Source of the DNA: Prescottella defluvii
Lineage (GTDB): Bacteria; Actinomycetota; Actinomycetes; Mycobacteriales; Mycobacteriaceae
NCBI RefSeq assembly: GCF_000738775.1
Contig: NZ_JPOC01000046.1
Span: 1-64,000, forward strand
Length of the DNA: 64,000 nucleotides
Reading direction: 5' to 3'
The notes under the pieces are model-generated. The model saw only the letters and a program-made list of their open reading frames with translations. It was not told the origin of the DNA and did not search any database. The position numbers and the translations under genes are program-made. Shown here in pieces: positions 53,080-61,836 of this stretch (positions are counted from its first letter, which is position 1; each line of letters opens with the position of its first letter).

Positions 53080-53862
53080 TCAGTTGCCCCGCAGCAGCCG
53101 CAGTTCGCGGATCGCGTCCTTGAGTTCACGCACGTCGCGCTGCAGGTCGGCCAACTCCGAGACGTCGATCGCCTCGACGGCCCCGGCCGCACCGGCGGCC
53201 TGTGCGGAGGCCGCCGCGTCCCGTTCGGCGACCTCGGACGAACGGACCGGCCCCGGGGCGGCCTTGGCCGACGCCGACCCGGCCGGCCCGCCGGCGGCGA
53301 AGCCGTCGAGGAACACCGCGATCAGGTCGTGCCGCAACCGCTCGGCCTCCTGCTCGAGCGACGCCCGGTTGAATCGCACTGTCGACCAAACGGATTCGCG
53401 GAGCATGCGATGGAAGTGCCGGGGGTCGATGTCGGTACGGAACTCCCCCGCCACCACACCGAGCTCGATGGCGTCGGCCCAGTAGTCGTGGGCCCGCCGC
53501 ACCGCGGTGGAGATGGGACTGTCCGCGGGCTGCGAGGACAGCGCGCTCTCGTTCTGATAGATCTCCGTCGCGAACGGGTGGTCGGCGGCCGCCTCGAACG
53601 AGACCGCGACCATGTGATCGAGTCGCTCGCGCCCGGTCTCCCCGTGGACCATCGCGGCCTCGTAGCGCTCGTTGAGGTCGTCGACGAACGCGATCACGAT
53701 CTCGAAGACGATCGCATCCTTGGAGCCGAAGTAGTGGTAGAGGCTGCCGGAGAGGATCCCGACCTCGTCGGCGATGTCCCGTACGGTGGTGCCCGCGACG
53801 CCACGCTCACTGAACAACTTCGCCGCGTGGAACAGAATCTCTTCCCGCCGGGTCGATGCCAC
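53080..53862 (-). CDS. TetR-family regulator of the KstR2 type
   Basis: GTG 53862 with a G-rich Shine-Dalgarno gives 260 residues. The HTH is GTTVRDIADEVGILSGSLYHYFGSKD, nearly the KstR2 recognition region as I recall it (landmark TVRDIADxxGILSGSLYHxF). KstR2 binds acyl-CoA steroid intermediates. This protein has an extra Ala-rich C-terminal extension (about residues 190-245) and a short coiled coil at the end, so it is a paralogue rather than KstR2 itself. It faces the same way as the importer operon, and matching operator sites lie before both. Confidence 0.85.
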   Translation of the reverse strand: MASTRREEILFHAAKLFSERGVAGTTVRDIADEVGILSGSLYHYFGSKDAIVFEIVIAFVDDLNERYEAAMVHGETGRERLDHMVAVSFEAAADHPFATEIYQNESALSSQPADSPISTAVRRAHDYWADAIELGVVAGEFRTDIDPRHFHRMLRESVWSTVRFNRASLEQEAERLRHDLIAVFLDGFAAGGPAGSASAKAAPGPVRSSEVAERDAAASAQAAGAAGAVEAIDVSELADLQRDVRELKDAIRELRLLRGN

Positions 53863-53912
53863 CTGACGTCCCCCCTCTTCGCGGCGCGGATACAGTCCTC
53901 CGGCACCGATCG

Positions 53913-53926
53913 AACGCTTGCTTGAT
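53913..53926. promoter_or_regulatory. Degenerate KstR2-type half-operator before the tetR gene
   Basis: AACGCTTGCTTGAT keeps the right half CTTGAT of the consensus but not the left half. It lies upstream of the regulator gene and may allow weak autoregulation. Confidence 0.35.
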
Positions 53927-54027
53927 GCCGTTATGTTACACGGCGGGCCCGATCACCGAACAGATCCGACCGGCGGTGTTAGCTTCTCCCTACCGGGCGG
54001 TAACCGAGGGCGGGTGGGTTGGTCACG

Positions 54028-54912
54028 ATGGTGAGTGCGAGTGAACGACGCAGACTCGAAGAGCAGCTGGCGGGACGTCGAGTACTCATCACGGGCGCGG
54101 CCCGCGGCATCGGGGCGTCCCTGGCCCGACGACTGCACGGGCGTGGCGCCCGGGTCGCTCTCCTGGGCCTCGAACCCGAGCTCCTCGAACAGGTCGCGAC
54201 CGTGTGCGGCGGGGCGCCGTGGCGGGTGTGCGACGTCCGCGACCGCGCGCAGACGGCGGCGTCCGTCGCCGCGCTCGTCGACGAACTGGGCGGGTTGGAC
54301 GTCGTCGTGGTCAATGCCGGTGTCGCGGCGCAGCTCCCCCTGCTCGGCGGCGATCCCGCCGTCATGGACCGGACCGTCGAGGTCAATCTGCTGGGCACCT
54401 ACGCCACGGTGCGCGCGGCCGGGCCGTACGTCGCGCATCCGGGCGGGTACGCGCTGCTGGTGGCGTCCGCGGCAGCCGGGGTGCAACTGCCGATGCTGGG
54501 CGCGTACTCGGCCTCGAAGGCGGCGGTGGAAGCGCTCGGCAACACGCTGCGGATCGAGACCCGGCATCTCGGGATGCGGGTCGGTGTCGCCTATCTCGCC
54601 GAGATCGACACCGACATGACTGCGATCGGGTTCGGCACCGCGGCCGCCCGCAGCGTCAGGAAGTTGGGCCCGTTCACCCGGGTGGCGCCGCTGTCGGTGG
54701 CGGTCGACGCATTCGAGCGCGGCATCGCCCGACGCCGTCGGCGTGTCTACGCGCCGCGTTGGGTCGCGACGACGATGCGGCTTCGTATGCTCGTCCAGAG
54801 ACTGATCGAACTGCGCCCGCAGCCGCGGTTGGCGCAGGCCCTGGACGTGGCCCGCACCGAGCACGCCCGGCTGACCACCGAACTACCGGACCGAGCCGGG
54901 GAGGCCGAGTGA
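54028..54912 (+). CDS. Short-chain dehydrogenase/reductase
   Basis: ATG 54028 is chosen over an upstream TTG; 294 residues. The SDR motifs are ITGAARGIG (cofactor), VVVNAG and YSASK (catalytic Tyr and Lys). The C-terminal extension of about 60 basic residues (RRRRRVYAPRW, RLRMLVQRLIELRP) resembles membrane-associated SDRs. The next gene overlaps its stop (GTGA). Confidence 0.85.
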   Translation: MVSASERRRLEEQLAGRRVLITGAARGIGASLARRLHGRGARVALLGLEPELLEQVATVCGGAPWRVCDVRDRAQTAASVAALVDELGGLDVVVVNAGVAAQLPLLGGDPAVMDRTVEVNLLGTYATVRAAGPYVAHPGGYALLVASAAAGVQLPMLGAYSASKAAVEALGNTLRIETRHLGMRVGVAYLAEIDTDMTAIGFGTAAARSVRKLGPFTRVAPLSVAVDAFERGIARRRRRVYAPRWVATTMRLRMLVQRLIELRPQPRLAQALDVARTEHARLTTELPDRAGEAE

Positions 54913-55478
54913 CCGCACACGACGAGAAGACGGGCAACGACACCGCACCACGGGTCGGGCCGGGACGGCTGCGGGAACTCGGGCCGCTCAACTGGGCCAT
55001 GTGGCGGGTGCTGTCGCTCGGCTCCGGCACCCGGGACGCGAAGCTGTTCAGCACCCTCGGCCGCACCGGCGGACTGTTCCGTGGCTGGCTGCACTACTCG
55101 GGCGTCCTGATGCTGCTGCCCGGCACCAGGCTGTCACGATTCGAGATCGAACTGGTGGTGCTGCGGGTCGCGCACCTGCGCGGGTCCCGGTACGAGATGG
55201 ATCACCACATCCGGCTCGGCCGCCGCGCCGGGATCACCCCGCAGATCCTCGACCGCATTCTGGTCGGCCCCACCGATCCCGACTGGTCGCCGCGGTACCG
55301 CGCGATGCTGACCGCCACCGATCAGCTCCTGACCAGCAAGAAGGTGGACGATCCGGCGTGGTCGGCGCTGGCCGCGCACCTCGACGACCGCCGGCTCGTC
55401 GAGTTCTGCCTGCTGGTCACCCAGTACGACGGGCTGGCCACCACGATCGATGCGCTGCGGATCCAACCGGACTTCTGA
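54909..55478 (+). CDS. Carboxymuconolactone decarboxylase / AhpD-fold family protein
   Basis: GTG 54909 overlaps the SDR stop; 189 residues. The helical AhpD/CMD pattern is visible (SRFEIELVVLRVAHLRGSRYEMDHHIRLGRRAGIT). The family's CxxC redox motif is absent; the position reads SRYEMDHH, so it is not an AhpD-type peroxidase partner. Tight coupling suggests a shared pathway with the SDR, substrate unknown. Confidence 0.8.
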   Translation: MTAHDEKTGNDTAPRVGPGRLRELGPLNWAMWRVLSLGSGTRDAKLFSTLGRTGGLFRGWLHYSGVLMLLPGTRLSRFEIELVVLRVAHLRGSRYEMDHHIRLGRRAGITPQILDRILVGPTDPDWSPRYRAMLTATDQLLTSKKVDDPAWSALAAHLDDRRLVEFCLLVTQYDGLATTIDALRIQPDF

Positions 55479-55515
55479 CCGCTGCCGGCCTCACGACCGG
55501 TGGCACACTGGTGGC

Positions 55516-56217
55516 GTGGACCCCGAACAACTCCGAGCCGATTTCTCCCGATTCATGATGTCGTACCGGTTCGGTATCGCTCAGCTGCTGACGAGGGTCA
55601 AGGTCCTCGAGGACGAGTTCACCCACATCAATCGGTACAACCCCATCGAGCACGTCACGTCCCGCGTCAAGACGCCGGAGAGCATCATCCGCAAGGCGCA
55701 GCGCATCGGGTGCCCACTCACCCTCGACGACGTCCGCACCAACATCCTCGACATCGCCGGGGTGCGGATCACGTGCAGCTTCATCTCCGACACCTACCGC
55801 ATCGCCGACATGATCACGAGCCAGCCGGACATCGAGGTGCGCGAGGTCGAGGACTACATCGCCAACCCCAAGCCCAACGGCTACAAGAGCCTGCACCTGA
55901 TCGTCGAGGTGCCGGTGTATCTGAGTGACCGGGTGCAGTCGGTCCCGATCGAGTTGCAGATCCGCACCATCGCGATGGACTTCTGGGCCAGCCTCGAGCA
56001 CAAGATCTACTACAAGTTCAACCGTGAGGTGCCGCCCGAACTGCTCGCCGAGCTCACCGAGGCCGCCGAGACCGCGCACCGGCTCGACGTGAAGATGGAG
56101 CGCCTCAATGACGAGTTCGCCAGCCTCCGGGCCCAGCAGGGCGACGACGACGAACCCCCGGAGCTGACCGTGCCGCCACAGCTGCTCGAAGCACTGCAGA
56201 CGCGCCTGCACCACTAG
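55516..56217 (+). CDS. Small alarmone synthetase (RelA/SpoT synthetase domain only)
   Basis: GTG 55516 gives 233 residues. It contains only the (p)ppGpp synthetase domain: SRVKTPESIIRKAQR, DIAGVRITCSFISDTYR, NPKPNGYKSLHLIVEVP (G-loop Tyr) and ELQIRTIAMDFWASLEHKI. There is no HD hydrolase, TGS or ACT domain. It should convert GTP/GDP plus ATP to (p)ppGpp in stress independently of ribosomes. CACACT six bases before the GTG is a weak leaderless-type -10. Confidence 0.9.
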   Translation: MDPEQLRADFSRFMMSYRFGIAQLLTRVKVLEDEFTHINRYNPIEHVTSRVKTPESIIRKAQRIGCPLTLDDVRTNILDIAGVRITCSFISDTYRIADMITSQPDIEVREVEDYIANPKPNGYKSLHLIVEVPVYLSDRVQSVPIELQIRTIAMDFWASLEHKIYYKFNREVPPELLAELTEAAETAHRLDVKMERLNDEFASLRAQQGDDDEPPELTVPPQLLEALQTRLHH

Positions 56218-56224
56218 CCGCAGG

Positions 56225-56265
56225 CGCCGCCGAGCAGGAGCGATCGCGGCTCCCACCCGGCGGCG
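56225..56265. terminator. GC-rich hairpin between convergent genes
   Basis: CGCCGCCG (56225-56232) and CGGCGGCG (56258-56265), with GAGC/GCTC pairing inside the loop, between the synthetase gene and the leftward Ig-like gene. Confidence 0.4.
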
Positions 56266-56271
56266 GCGACG

Positions 56272-57399
56272 TCAGCGACCGCCGAGCGAGCCGCTTGTCA
56301 GGGCCGGCAGCAGGGTGGTCAACGAGCCTGCCGCTCCCGGCCCGGTGGGGTCGGTCGGACCGGTCGGATCGGTGGGCTCGACCACGACGACACCCGGGAC
56401 CGTGACGGTGACCGTCTTGTCGTCGGACGTCGACGACGCGAACCGCTGGGTACCGACGAAGCGCGCGGTGATCGCATGCTCGCCCGGATCGCGGAACGGC
56501 CACACGAGCGCGGCGTGTCCGTCGGCATCTACCGGCGCGCTCCCGATCAGCGCGGCGCCGTCGTAGAACTCGACGACGCCCTCACCCGGATTGGGCGCGA
56601 CGTCGGCCACGATCCGGACGTCCTCGCCGGTGAGGGCCTCGAGCGCCACCGCGACGGCGGTCTGCGTCTGGTTCACCGAGAACACCTCGGTGGTGGACAG
56701 TGCGGAGCGACCGGGCCCGGATGCGACGCAGTAGCCGGCAGCGTTGACCCAGCGGGACTCGCCGAAGCTCATGCTCGTGTCCTTGATCTTGATGACCGGG
56801 GTGGCCGCGCCCGCGCGGATCGAGGTGGTCACCGCAGTGTTCTCGGCGCCGGCGCGCAGTGTGAGTTCCACTGCCGGGAGCCGGAAGTCGGTGTTCGCCT
56901 TGACCTGCAGACCTTCCTTCGGCTTGTTGTCGCTGGCGCCCGGGCCGTCGGAGATCGTCTTGTTGCTCGTCCCGGTGATGCGCAGGAACGCGCCCGCCGG
57001 ATCGGCGTTGCCGTCCGCCCCGACGCGCAACAGTGTCGGAGCCTCGCCGGTCAGGTTGCTCGACGTTCCCGCGACCAGCGAGTACGCGAGCAGTTCCCCG
57101 CCCTGCGGCACGGCGAGGTCGTACTTGAGCCGACCGGTGTCGGAGTCGGACGTGCGCATCGTGCCGGGATGCAGCCTGACCGTGAACTCGGCGCCGGGGC
57201 GGACGGCGTCGGGCGCGGTCACCTCGAGATTGTCCGAGAACGAGAAGTCCCAGTCGGACGCGCCGTCGACGCGGCACTTGTGTTCGAACGAAACGGTTTC
57301 GGTGACGGGCTCGGCCGACGCGGTGGGCGCACCCACGGTGAGCAGTCCTGCCGCCATCGCCGAGGTGGCCACGGCGGTGGCCACGTTGGAGATCTTCAT
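56272..57399 (-). CDS. Exported Ig-like-repeat protein, paralogue B
   Basis: The 375-residue product has a signal peptide (1 to about 29, ending in TASAEP). An N-terminal beta domain (about 35-235) is followed by a bacterial Ig-like domain (about 240-335, GEGVVEFYDGAALIGSAPVDADGHAALVWPF) and a Pro/Gly/Asp linker (EPTDPTGPTDPTGP). The tail is ALTSGSLGGR. It is a surface or secreted protein of unknown partner. The upstream neighbour has the same design and the same kind of C-terminal end, so the two arose by tandem duplication. Confidence 0.8.
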   Translation of the reverse strand: MKISNVATAVATSAMAAGLLTVGAPTASAEPVTETVSFEHKCRVDGASDWDFSFSDNLEVTAPDAVRPGAEFTVRLHPGTMRTSDSDTGRLKYDLAVPQGGELLAYSLVAGTSSNLTGEAPTLLRVGADGNADPAGAFLRITGTSNKTISDGPGASDNKPKEGLQVKANTDFRLPAVELTLRAGAENTAVTTSIRAGAATPVIKIKDTSMSFGESRWVNAAGYCVASGPGRSALSTTEVFSVNQTQTAVAVALEALTGEDVRIVADVAPNPGEGVVEFYDGAALIGSAPVDADGHAALVWPFRDPGEHAITARFVGTQRFASSTSDDKTVTVTVPGVVVVEPTDPTGPTDPTGPGAAGSLTTLLPALTSGSLGGR

Positions 57400-57427
57400 C
57401 GAACGCCTTTCAGAGCAGAGGGTTTGG

Positions 57428-58621
57428 TCAACGTCCGGCGAGCGAGCCGAGGTCGAGTCCGGGCACGATTCCTGCGAGGCTGCCGAGGCCGGGGTTGCCC
57501 GGCTGGGGGTCGACCGGCCCGGTGTCGTCGCCCGTCACGGTGAGCATGTGCGCCATCGTGGTGTGCGGTTGGCCGCCGGCGTCGCTGAACACGGCGGTGA
57601 CCGACTTGGTGCCCGCCTTCTCGAACGTCAGATCCAGCCGTGCGACACCGCGGACCACAGGACGGGGCTCGCCGACAGGCTTACCGTCGACCATGAACTG
57701 CACTGTGCCTGTTGCCGTTTCCGGCGCAATGTCGGCCACGAAGGAGGCCTTCTCGCCGACGTGCACCGCAGCCGGACCGTCGATCGTCGCGGAGGTCTGG
57801 GTTCCGGGCCCGGGGTCCACCGGATCGCCCTCGACCGCGATGGAAGCGAGCTGCCCCGCGCCGGAATTCAGTCCGCTCTCCGGGGTGTCGCGCGGCGAGC
57901 AATAGGTGGGCGCCCAGATAGTGCCCGCCAGCCAGTGGCTCACCTGGGGCAGGAAGGTCAGGAAGGACTCCGAGGTTCCGAACGTCCCGGCCGCTCCCGC
58001 CGTGCGCACCGACGGCTCGATGGTGCCGGACGGCCCCGCCTTCAGCGTCATTCGAATCTTGGGAAAGGCGAGATCGGTGGTGGCGCCGGCCTGCGCATTG
58101 ATGGCGAGGCCGCCGTGGGACGACGTCGACGACGAGGGCCCATTACCGATGGTCACATTGTTGCCGGACAGTCGGAGCAGGGACCCGGTCGCCGACGGGG
58201 CGCCCGCCTCGTCGACTCGGATCACCGACGCCGGGACACCGGCTGTGAGATTTCCGGGATCGGCCACACCCGCACTGATCAATTCGGCATTCGACGGAAT
58301 CGGCAGATCGATCTTTGCGCGCGAGATCTTCTGCACGTTGGCTCCGCTGACACTGTTGGGAATCTGGACGGTGCCGGGATCGATCTCGATGTCGAAGATC
58401 TCACCGGGCGCGACCGACGGCGGCGCTGTCACGGTGACGGTGGCCGGCTTGCCGTCCGCGGTCGGCCCACTGAAGGCACTGGGAATCGCATTGCACGTCA
58501 CCTGAAACGTGGACGAGGTGGTGACCGGCGCGGGCGCGGCGTGCGCGGCGGGAATACCTACCGCCGCAACGCCGGCCACCAGACCGGCCAGAGTGGCGAA
58601 ACGAGTCGCGCGGGAATTCAT
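57428..58621 (-). CDS. Exported Ig-like-repeat protein, paralogue A
   Basis: The 397-residue product has a signal peptide (1 to about 29, AAHAAP). Its N-terminal beta domain has two Cys in the mature part (CNAIP; APTYCSPRDTPE). An Ig-like domain (about 265-365, ATGTVQFMVDGKPVGE) follows, then a Pro/Gly linker and the tail GLDLGSLAGR. It shares architecture and tail with the next gene. Both have C-terminal ends (GSLxGR) that could be a sorting or assembly tag; that is a guess. Confidence 0.8.
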   Translation of the reverse strand: MNSRATRFATLAGLVAGVAAVGIPAAHAAPAPVTTSSTFQVTCNAIPSAFSGPTADGKPATVTVTAPPSVAPGEIFDIEIDPGTVQIPNSVSGANVQKISRAKIDLPIPSNAELISAGVADPGNLTAGVPASVIRVDEAGAPSATGSLLRLSGNNVTIGNGPSSSTSSHGGLAINAQAGATTDLAFPKIRMTLKAGPSGTIEPSVRTAGAAGTFGTSESFLTFLPQVSHWLAGTIWAPTYCSPRDTPESGLNSGAGQLASIAVEGDPVDPGPGTQTSATIDGPAAVHVGEKASFVADIAPETATGTVQFMVDGKPVGEPRPVVRGVARLDLTFEKAGTKSVTAVFSDAGGQPHTTMAHMLTVTGDDTGPVDPQPGNPGLGSLAGIVPGLDLGSLAGR

Positions 58622-59158
58622 GGCGTCCTCTCATTGGGGGGCAACCTGATTGATGTGATCGACCAGGAAGGTACATCACCTTTACGAACCCTGGATAGAC
58701 GCAAATGAAACCCTTTCCGTCAAGCTGCGACTACGTAACCGTAGGTTTCGAGCAACTCGAGAAATGTTGTTGCACAACGCAATTGACACACGTCAACCAG
58801 TGGTCTCGAACTGCTCGGACTTCGGCATCGCACGACGGTTGATCAGCCATTTCACAATCCGGAAGCGAACAGACGTCGACGGTCGGAGCGACGATTCGAA
58901 CGCACATTTCGAATTCGCACCAAACATGCGACCAGGCGATTCGTCGAGTCGGAGTTCACGCGCCGACGTCTCGACACCGTCCGCCGGGTCCGCCCTATCG
59001 ATTGCTCACACTTCGTCGCCGCTGGCAAACCTCGCCGTAGTCGTTGTGATGATTCCGACGATGGGCGCAAACTCCATTGCCGCCGCACAGAGTTCGCCGG
59101 TAGCGTCACTGCGTTCGGCCGCGACAGACGTCCGTGCCCCCGATTCGGTAGGAACTGC
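58622..59158. other. 537-bp intergenic region before the efflux-pump gene
   Basis: The open frames here on both strands have Arg/Ser-rich, non-conserved products and the base composition is lower in G+C than in the neighbours. No gene, repeat or strong palindrome is supported. It must hold the divergent promoters of the Ig-like genes and the efflux pump. AGGA lies five bases before ATG 59159. Confidence 0.55.
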
Positions 59159-60766
59159 ATGTCCCAAGACGTCCAGGCGACCTCGCGTCCCGACGCCCCC
59201 GTAAACGACAATCCCAATCACGACCGCCGCTGGCTGGTGCTGTGCATCGTCGCGCTGGCACAGCTCACCGTCGTGCTCGACGGCACGATCGTGAGCATCG
59301 CGCTGCCCGACGCCCAGAAGGAACTGGGCATCAGCAACCTGGACCGGCAGTGGGTGGTGACCGCCTACGCGCTGGCGTTCGGTGCACTACTGCTGCTCGG
59401 CGGTCGCATCGCCGACTTCTGGGGCCGCAAGCGCTCGTTCATGGTCGGTATGGCGGGCTTCGCGGTGGCGTCAGCCGTCGGCGGTTTCGCGCAGACCGGG
59501 ATGCAGTTGTTCGCCGCCCGCGCCGGTCAGGGAGTGTTCGCGGCGCTGCTCGCGCCGGCCGCCCTCGCGATCCTCACCACGACGTTCGTCGGCGAGAAAG
59601 AACGCGCCAAGGCGTTCGCGGTGTTCGGTGCGATCTCCGGCGGCGGCGCCGCGATCGGCCTGCTGCTCGGCGGCGTGCTGACGCAGTACGTCGACTGGCG
59701 CTGGTGCCTGCTGGTGAACATCCCCGTCGCGCTGTTCGCGATCGCGGTGACGCTGCCGATCGTCAAAGAGACCAAGGCGCACGGCGACACCAGCTACGAC
59801 CTGCCCGGCACCGTCCTGGTCGCGATCGGCCTGGGCTCGCTGGTGTACGGCTTCACCAAGGCCGAGCACGGCTGGCTCGAGACGCAGACGCTGCTGTTCA
59901 TCGGTATCGGACTGCTCGCGCTCGTCGCGTTCGTGCTCGTGGAGAAGAAATCGGCGAACCCGCTTCTGCCGCTCAGCGTTCCGTGGCACCGCGACCGCGG
60001 CGCGGCGTTCATCGGCTCGGCACTGGTCGGCGCGGCGCTGCTCGGCGGCACCCTGTACCTGACGTTCTACCTGCAGATCGTGATGGGCCTGAGCCCGGTG
60101 ATGTCGGGTGTCGGTTCGCTGCCGATGGCCTTCTTCATCGTCATCGCGTCGACCATCGCGGCGCAGCTCACCACCCGCATCGGACCCAAGCCGCTCATGG
60201 TCGTCGGACCGATCTTCGCGGCCGTCGGCCTGTTCCTGCTCACCCAGATCGAGGTGGACACCTCCTACTGGACACACGTGTTCCCCGGTCTGGCGATCTT
60301 CGGTTTCGGCCTGGGTCTACTGATGGTGCCGATGCAGAACCTGGCACTGCTCGGCGTCCCCAACCATGACGCCGGCGCCGCCAGCGCCCTCGCGAACGCC
60401 ACGCTGCAGATCGGCGGCGCCCTGGGCACCGCGCTGTTCACCACCGTGTACGCGTCGGCCAAGAGCGCATTCCAGGCCGACAACCCGGCGCCCACTCCCC
60501 CGCCCGGCTTCCCCGCCGACGCGATCCCCACCGACCTCGCCAACGCCACGCCGCCCACACCCGAGCAGATCGCGGCCATGCCGGCGCCCGCACAGGACTT
60601 CATCGGCAAGGTCATGGACTGGGTGTTCGGCACCGAGGTGTCCGGCTACGCGCACGCGTTCGGCTGGGCCGGTGCGCTCATCCTCGTCATCAGCCCGATC
60701 GTGATGATCCTGGTTCGTGCCAAGAAGGGCGACCTGCCCGCCGAAGGCGCCGTCGGGATGCACTGA
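59159..60766 (+). CDS. DHA2-family (EmrB/QacA) MFS drug transporter
   Basis: The 535-residue protein has about 14 membrane segments. The first is LCIVALAQLTVVLDGTIVSIALP, with the DHA2-type LDxTIVxxALP motif. Motif A is GRIADFWGRKR and motif C-like GGGAAIGLLLGGVL follows. A large loop near residues 440-480 is Pro-rich (PTPPPGFPADAIPTD). It probably exports toxic compounds using the proton gradient. No regulator gene lies immediately beside it. A long hairpin follows its end. Confidence 0.9.
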   Translation: MSQDVQATSRPDAPVNDNPNHDRRWLVLCIVALAQLTVVLDGTIVSIALPDAQKELGISNLDRQWVVTAYALAFGALLLLGGRIADFWGRKRSFMVGMAGFAVASAVGGFAQTGMQLFAARAGQGVFAALLAPAALAILTTTFVGEKERAKAFAVFGAISGGGAAIGLLLGGVLTQYVDWRWCLLVNIPVALFAIAVTLPIVKETKAHGDTSYDLPGTVLVAIGLGSLVYGFTKAEHGWLETQTLLFIGIGLLALVAFVLVEKKSANPLLPLSVPWHRDRGAAFIGSALVGAALLGGTLYLTFYLQIVMGLSPVMSGVGSLPMAFFIVIASTIAAQLTTRIGPKPLMVVGPIFAAVGLFLLTQIEVDTSYWTHVFPGLAIFGFGLGLLMVPMQNLALLGVPNHDAGAASALANATLQIGGALGTALFTTVYASAKSAFQADNPAPTPPPGFPADAIPTDLANATPPTPEQIAAMPAPAQDFIGKVMDWVFGTEVSGYAHAFGWAGALILVISPIVMILVRAKKGDLPAEGAVGMH

Positions 60767-60795
60767 TCTCTCTCCTCCCCCATTCCCCCTCGGGA

Positions 60796-60846
60796 AGCTG
60801 AAGGGTCCGTTCATGCGCTGGTAGCGCATGAACGGACCCTTCAGCT
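60796..60846. terminator. 24-bp perfect inverted repeat, bidirectional terminator
   Basis: Arms 60796-60819 and 60823-60846 pair perfectly over 24 bp with a 3-nt loop (GGT). It lies between the rightward efflux gene and the leftward SDR gene, ending 15 bases before the latter's stop. Confidence 0.85.
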
Positions 60847-60860
60847 GTCCTACCGGAGCC

Positions 60861-61718
60861 TCAGAGCGCGGCGCGCAGGACGGTTTCGAGCGGGGTGGAC
60901 GCCCGTCCGATGAGCCGCTGCAGGTCGCCGCTGGTGACGTCGAGGACGCCGGTCGCGACACCGGCGTCGGCGTCGGCGAGGACCGCGGCCATCGGTACGG
61001 GCAGTCCGGCGGACTCGAGAATTCCCCGATACTCCGCGACGGGCAGGTTCCGGAACTCGACGGGCTTGCCGGTGACGTTCGAGATGGCTTGGGCCAGTTT
61101 GGGGTACGACACGTGCTCGTCGCCGCCGAGCTCGTACACCTTGCCGGCCTGGTTCTCGTCGGAGGTCAGTACGACGGCGGCGGCCTCGGCGTAGTCGGCT
61201 CGGGCCGCGCCCGCGACGCGACCGCCACCGGCGCTGCCGACGAGGACGCCACGCTCGGCGGTCCCGTCCAGGTCGTTCGTGTAGTTCTCCCAGTACCAGC
61301 CGTTGCGGAGCAGGGCGTGGTCGATGCCGGATTCGGCGAGCAGTCGCTCAGTGACCTGATGTTCCAGCGCGAGCTGGAGGGTGCTGTTCGGCGCGTCCAG
61401 GATGGACGTGTACGCGATGAAGGCGACGCCCGCGGTCTTCGCGGCGTCGATGATGTTGGTGTGCTGCGGCACCCGCTCGCCCACCACGCTGCCGGAGACC
61501 AGCAGCAGCTTGTCGACGCCTGCCAGCGCGGTTTCGAGTGCGGCCCGGTCGGCATAGTCGGCGGTGCGCACCTGCACGCCCTGCGCCGCCAGGTCGGCGG
61601 CCTTCTCCGGGTTGCGGACGACGGCGACGACGTCGGATGCGGGTACGCCGCGGCGCAGCAGTTCGTCGACGGCGAGGCGGCCGAGGTGTCCGGTGGCACC
61701 GGTGACGGCGATGATCAT
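60861..61718 (-). CDS. NmrA-type SDR / NAD(P)H:quinone oxidoreductase-like
   Basis: ATG 61718 follows GGGAG with five bases; 285 residues. The N-terminal motif IIAVTGATGHLGRLAVDEL is the atypical-SDR dinucleotide site. VSGSVVGERVPQHTNIIDAAK and LLRNGWYWENY are typical of the QorB/NmrA-like group. It probably reduces quinones or senses NADP(H). It is divergent from the HxlR regulator, a common pairing for redox-responsive control. Confidence 0.87.
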   Translation of the reverse strand: MIIAVTGATGHLGRLAVDELLRRGVPASDVVAVVRNPEKAADLAAQGVQVRTADYADRAALETALAGVDKLLLVSGSVVGERVPQHTNIIDAAKTAGVAFIAYTSILDAPNSTLQLALEHQVTERLLAESGIDHALLRNGWYWENYTNDLDGTAERGVLVGSAGGGRVAGAARADYAEAAAVVLTSDENQAGKVYELGGDEHVSYPKLAQAISNVTGKPVEFRNLPVAEYRGILESAGLPVPMAAVLADADAGVATGVLDVTSGDLQRLIGRASTPLETVLRAAL

Positions 61719-61823
61719 GAGAACTCCCGAGGTTGAACCTTCAATTCTTCGTTCACGCTCCATAATGCACTTATTTTTCGTAAGCGCAACCGTTTGGGTC
61801 AGTACAGATCGTTTCGCAGGTAG

Positions 61824-61829
61824 TAACCT
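61824..61829 (+). promoter_or_regulatory. -10 hexamer TAACCT of the HxlR gene
   Basis: TAACCT, seven bases, then GTG 61837; leaderless arrangement. Confidence 0.5.
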
Positions 61830-61836
61830 CGAGTGC

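Noticed and set aside
55516-56217. Bifunctional Rel (RelA/SpoT) enzyme
   Set aside because: Only the synthetase domain is present. HD hydrolase, TGS and ACT domains are absent, so it is a small alarmone synthetase.
58764-59221. Small open frames in the gap before the efflux pump
   Set aside because: Products on both strands are Arg/Ser-rich, have no ribosome site and overlap the efflux-pump start.
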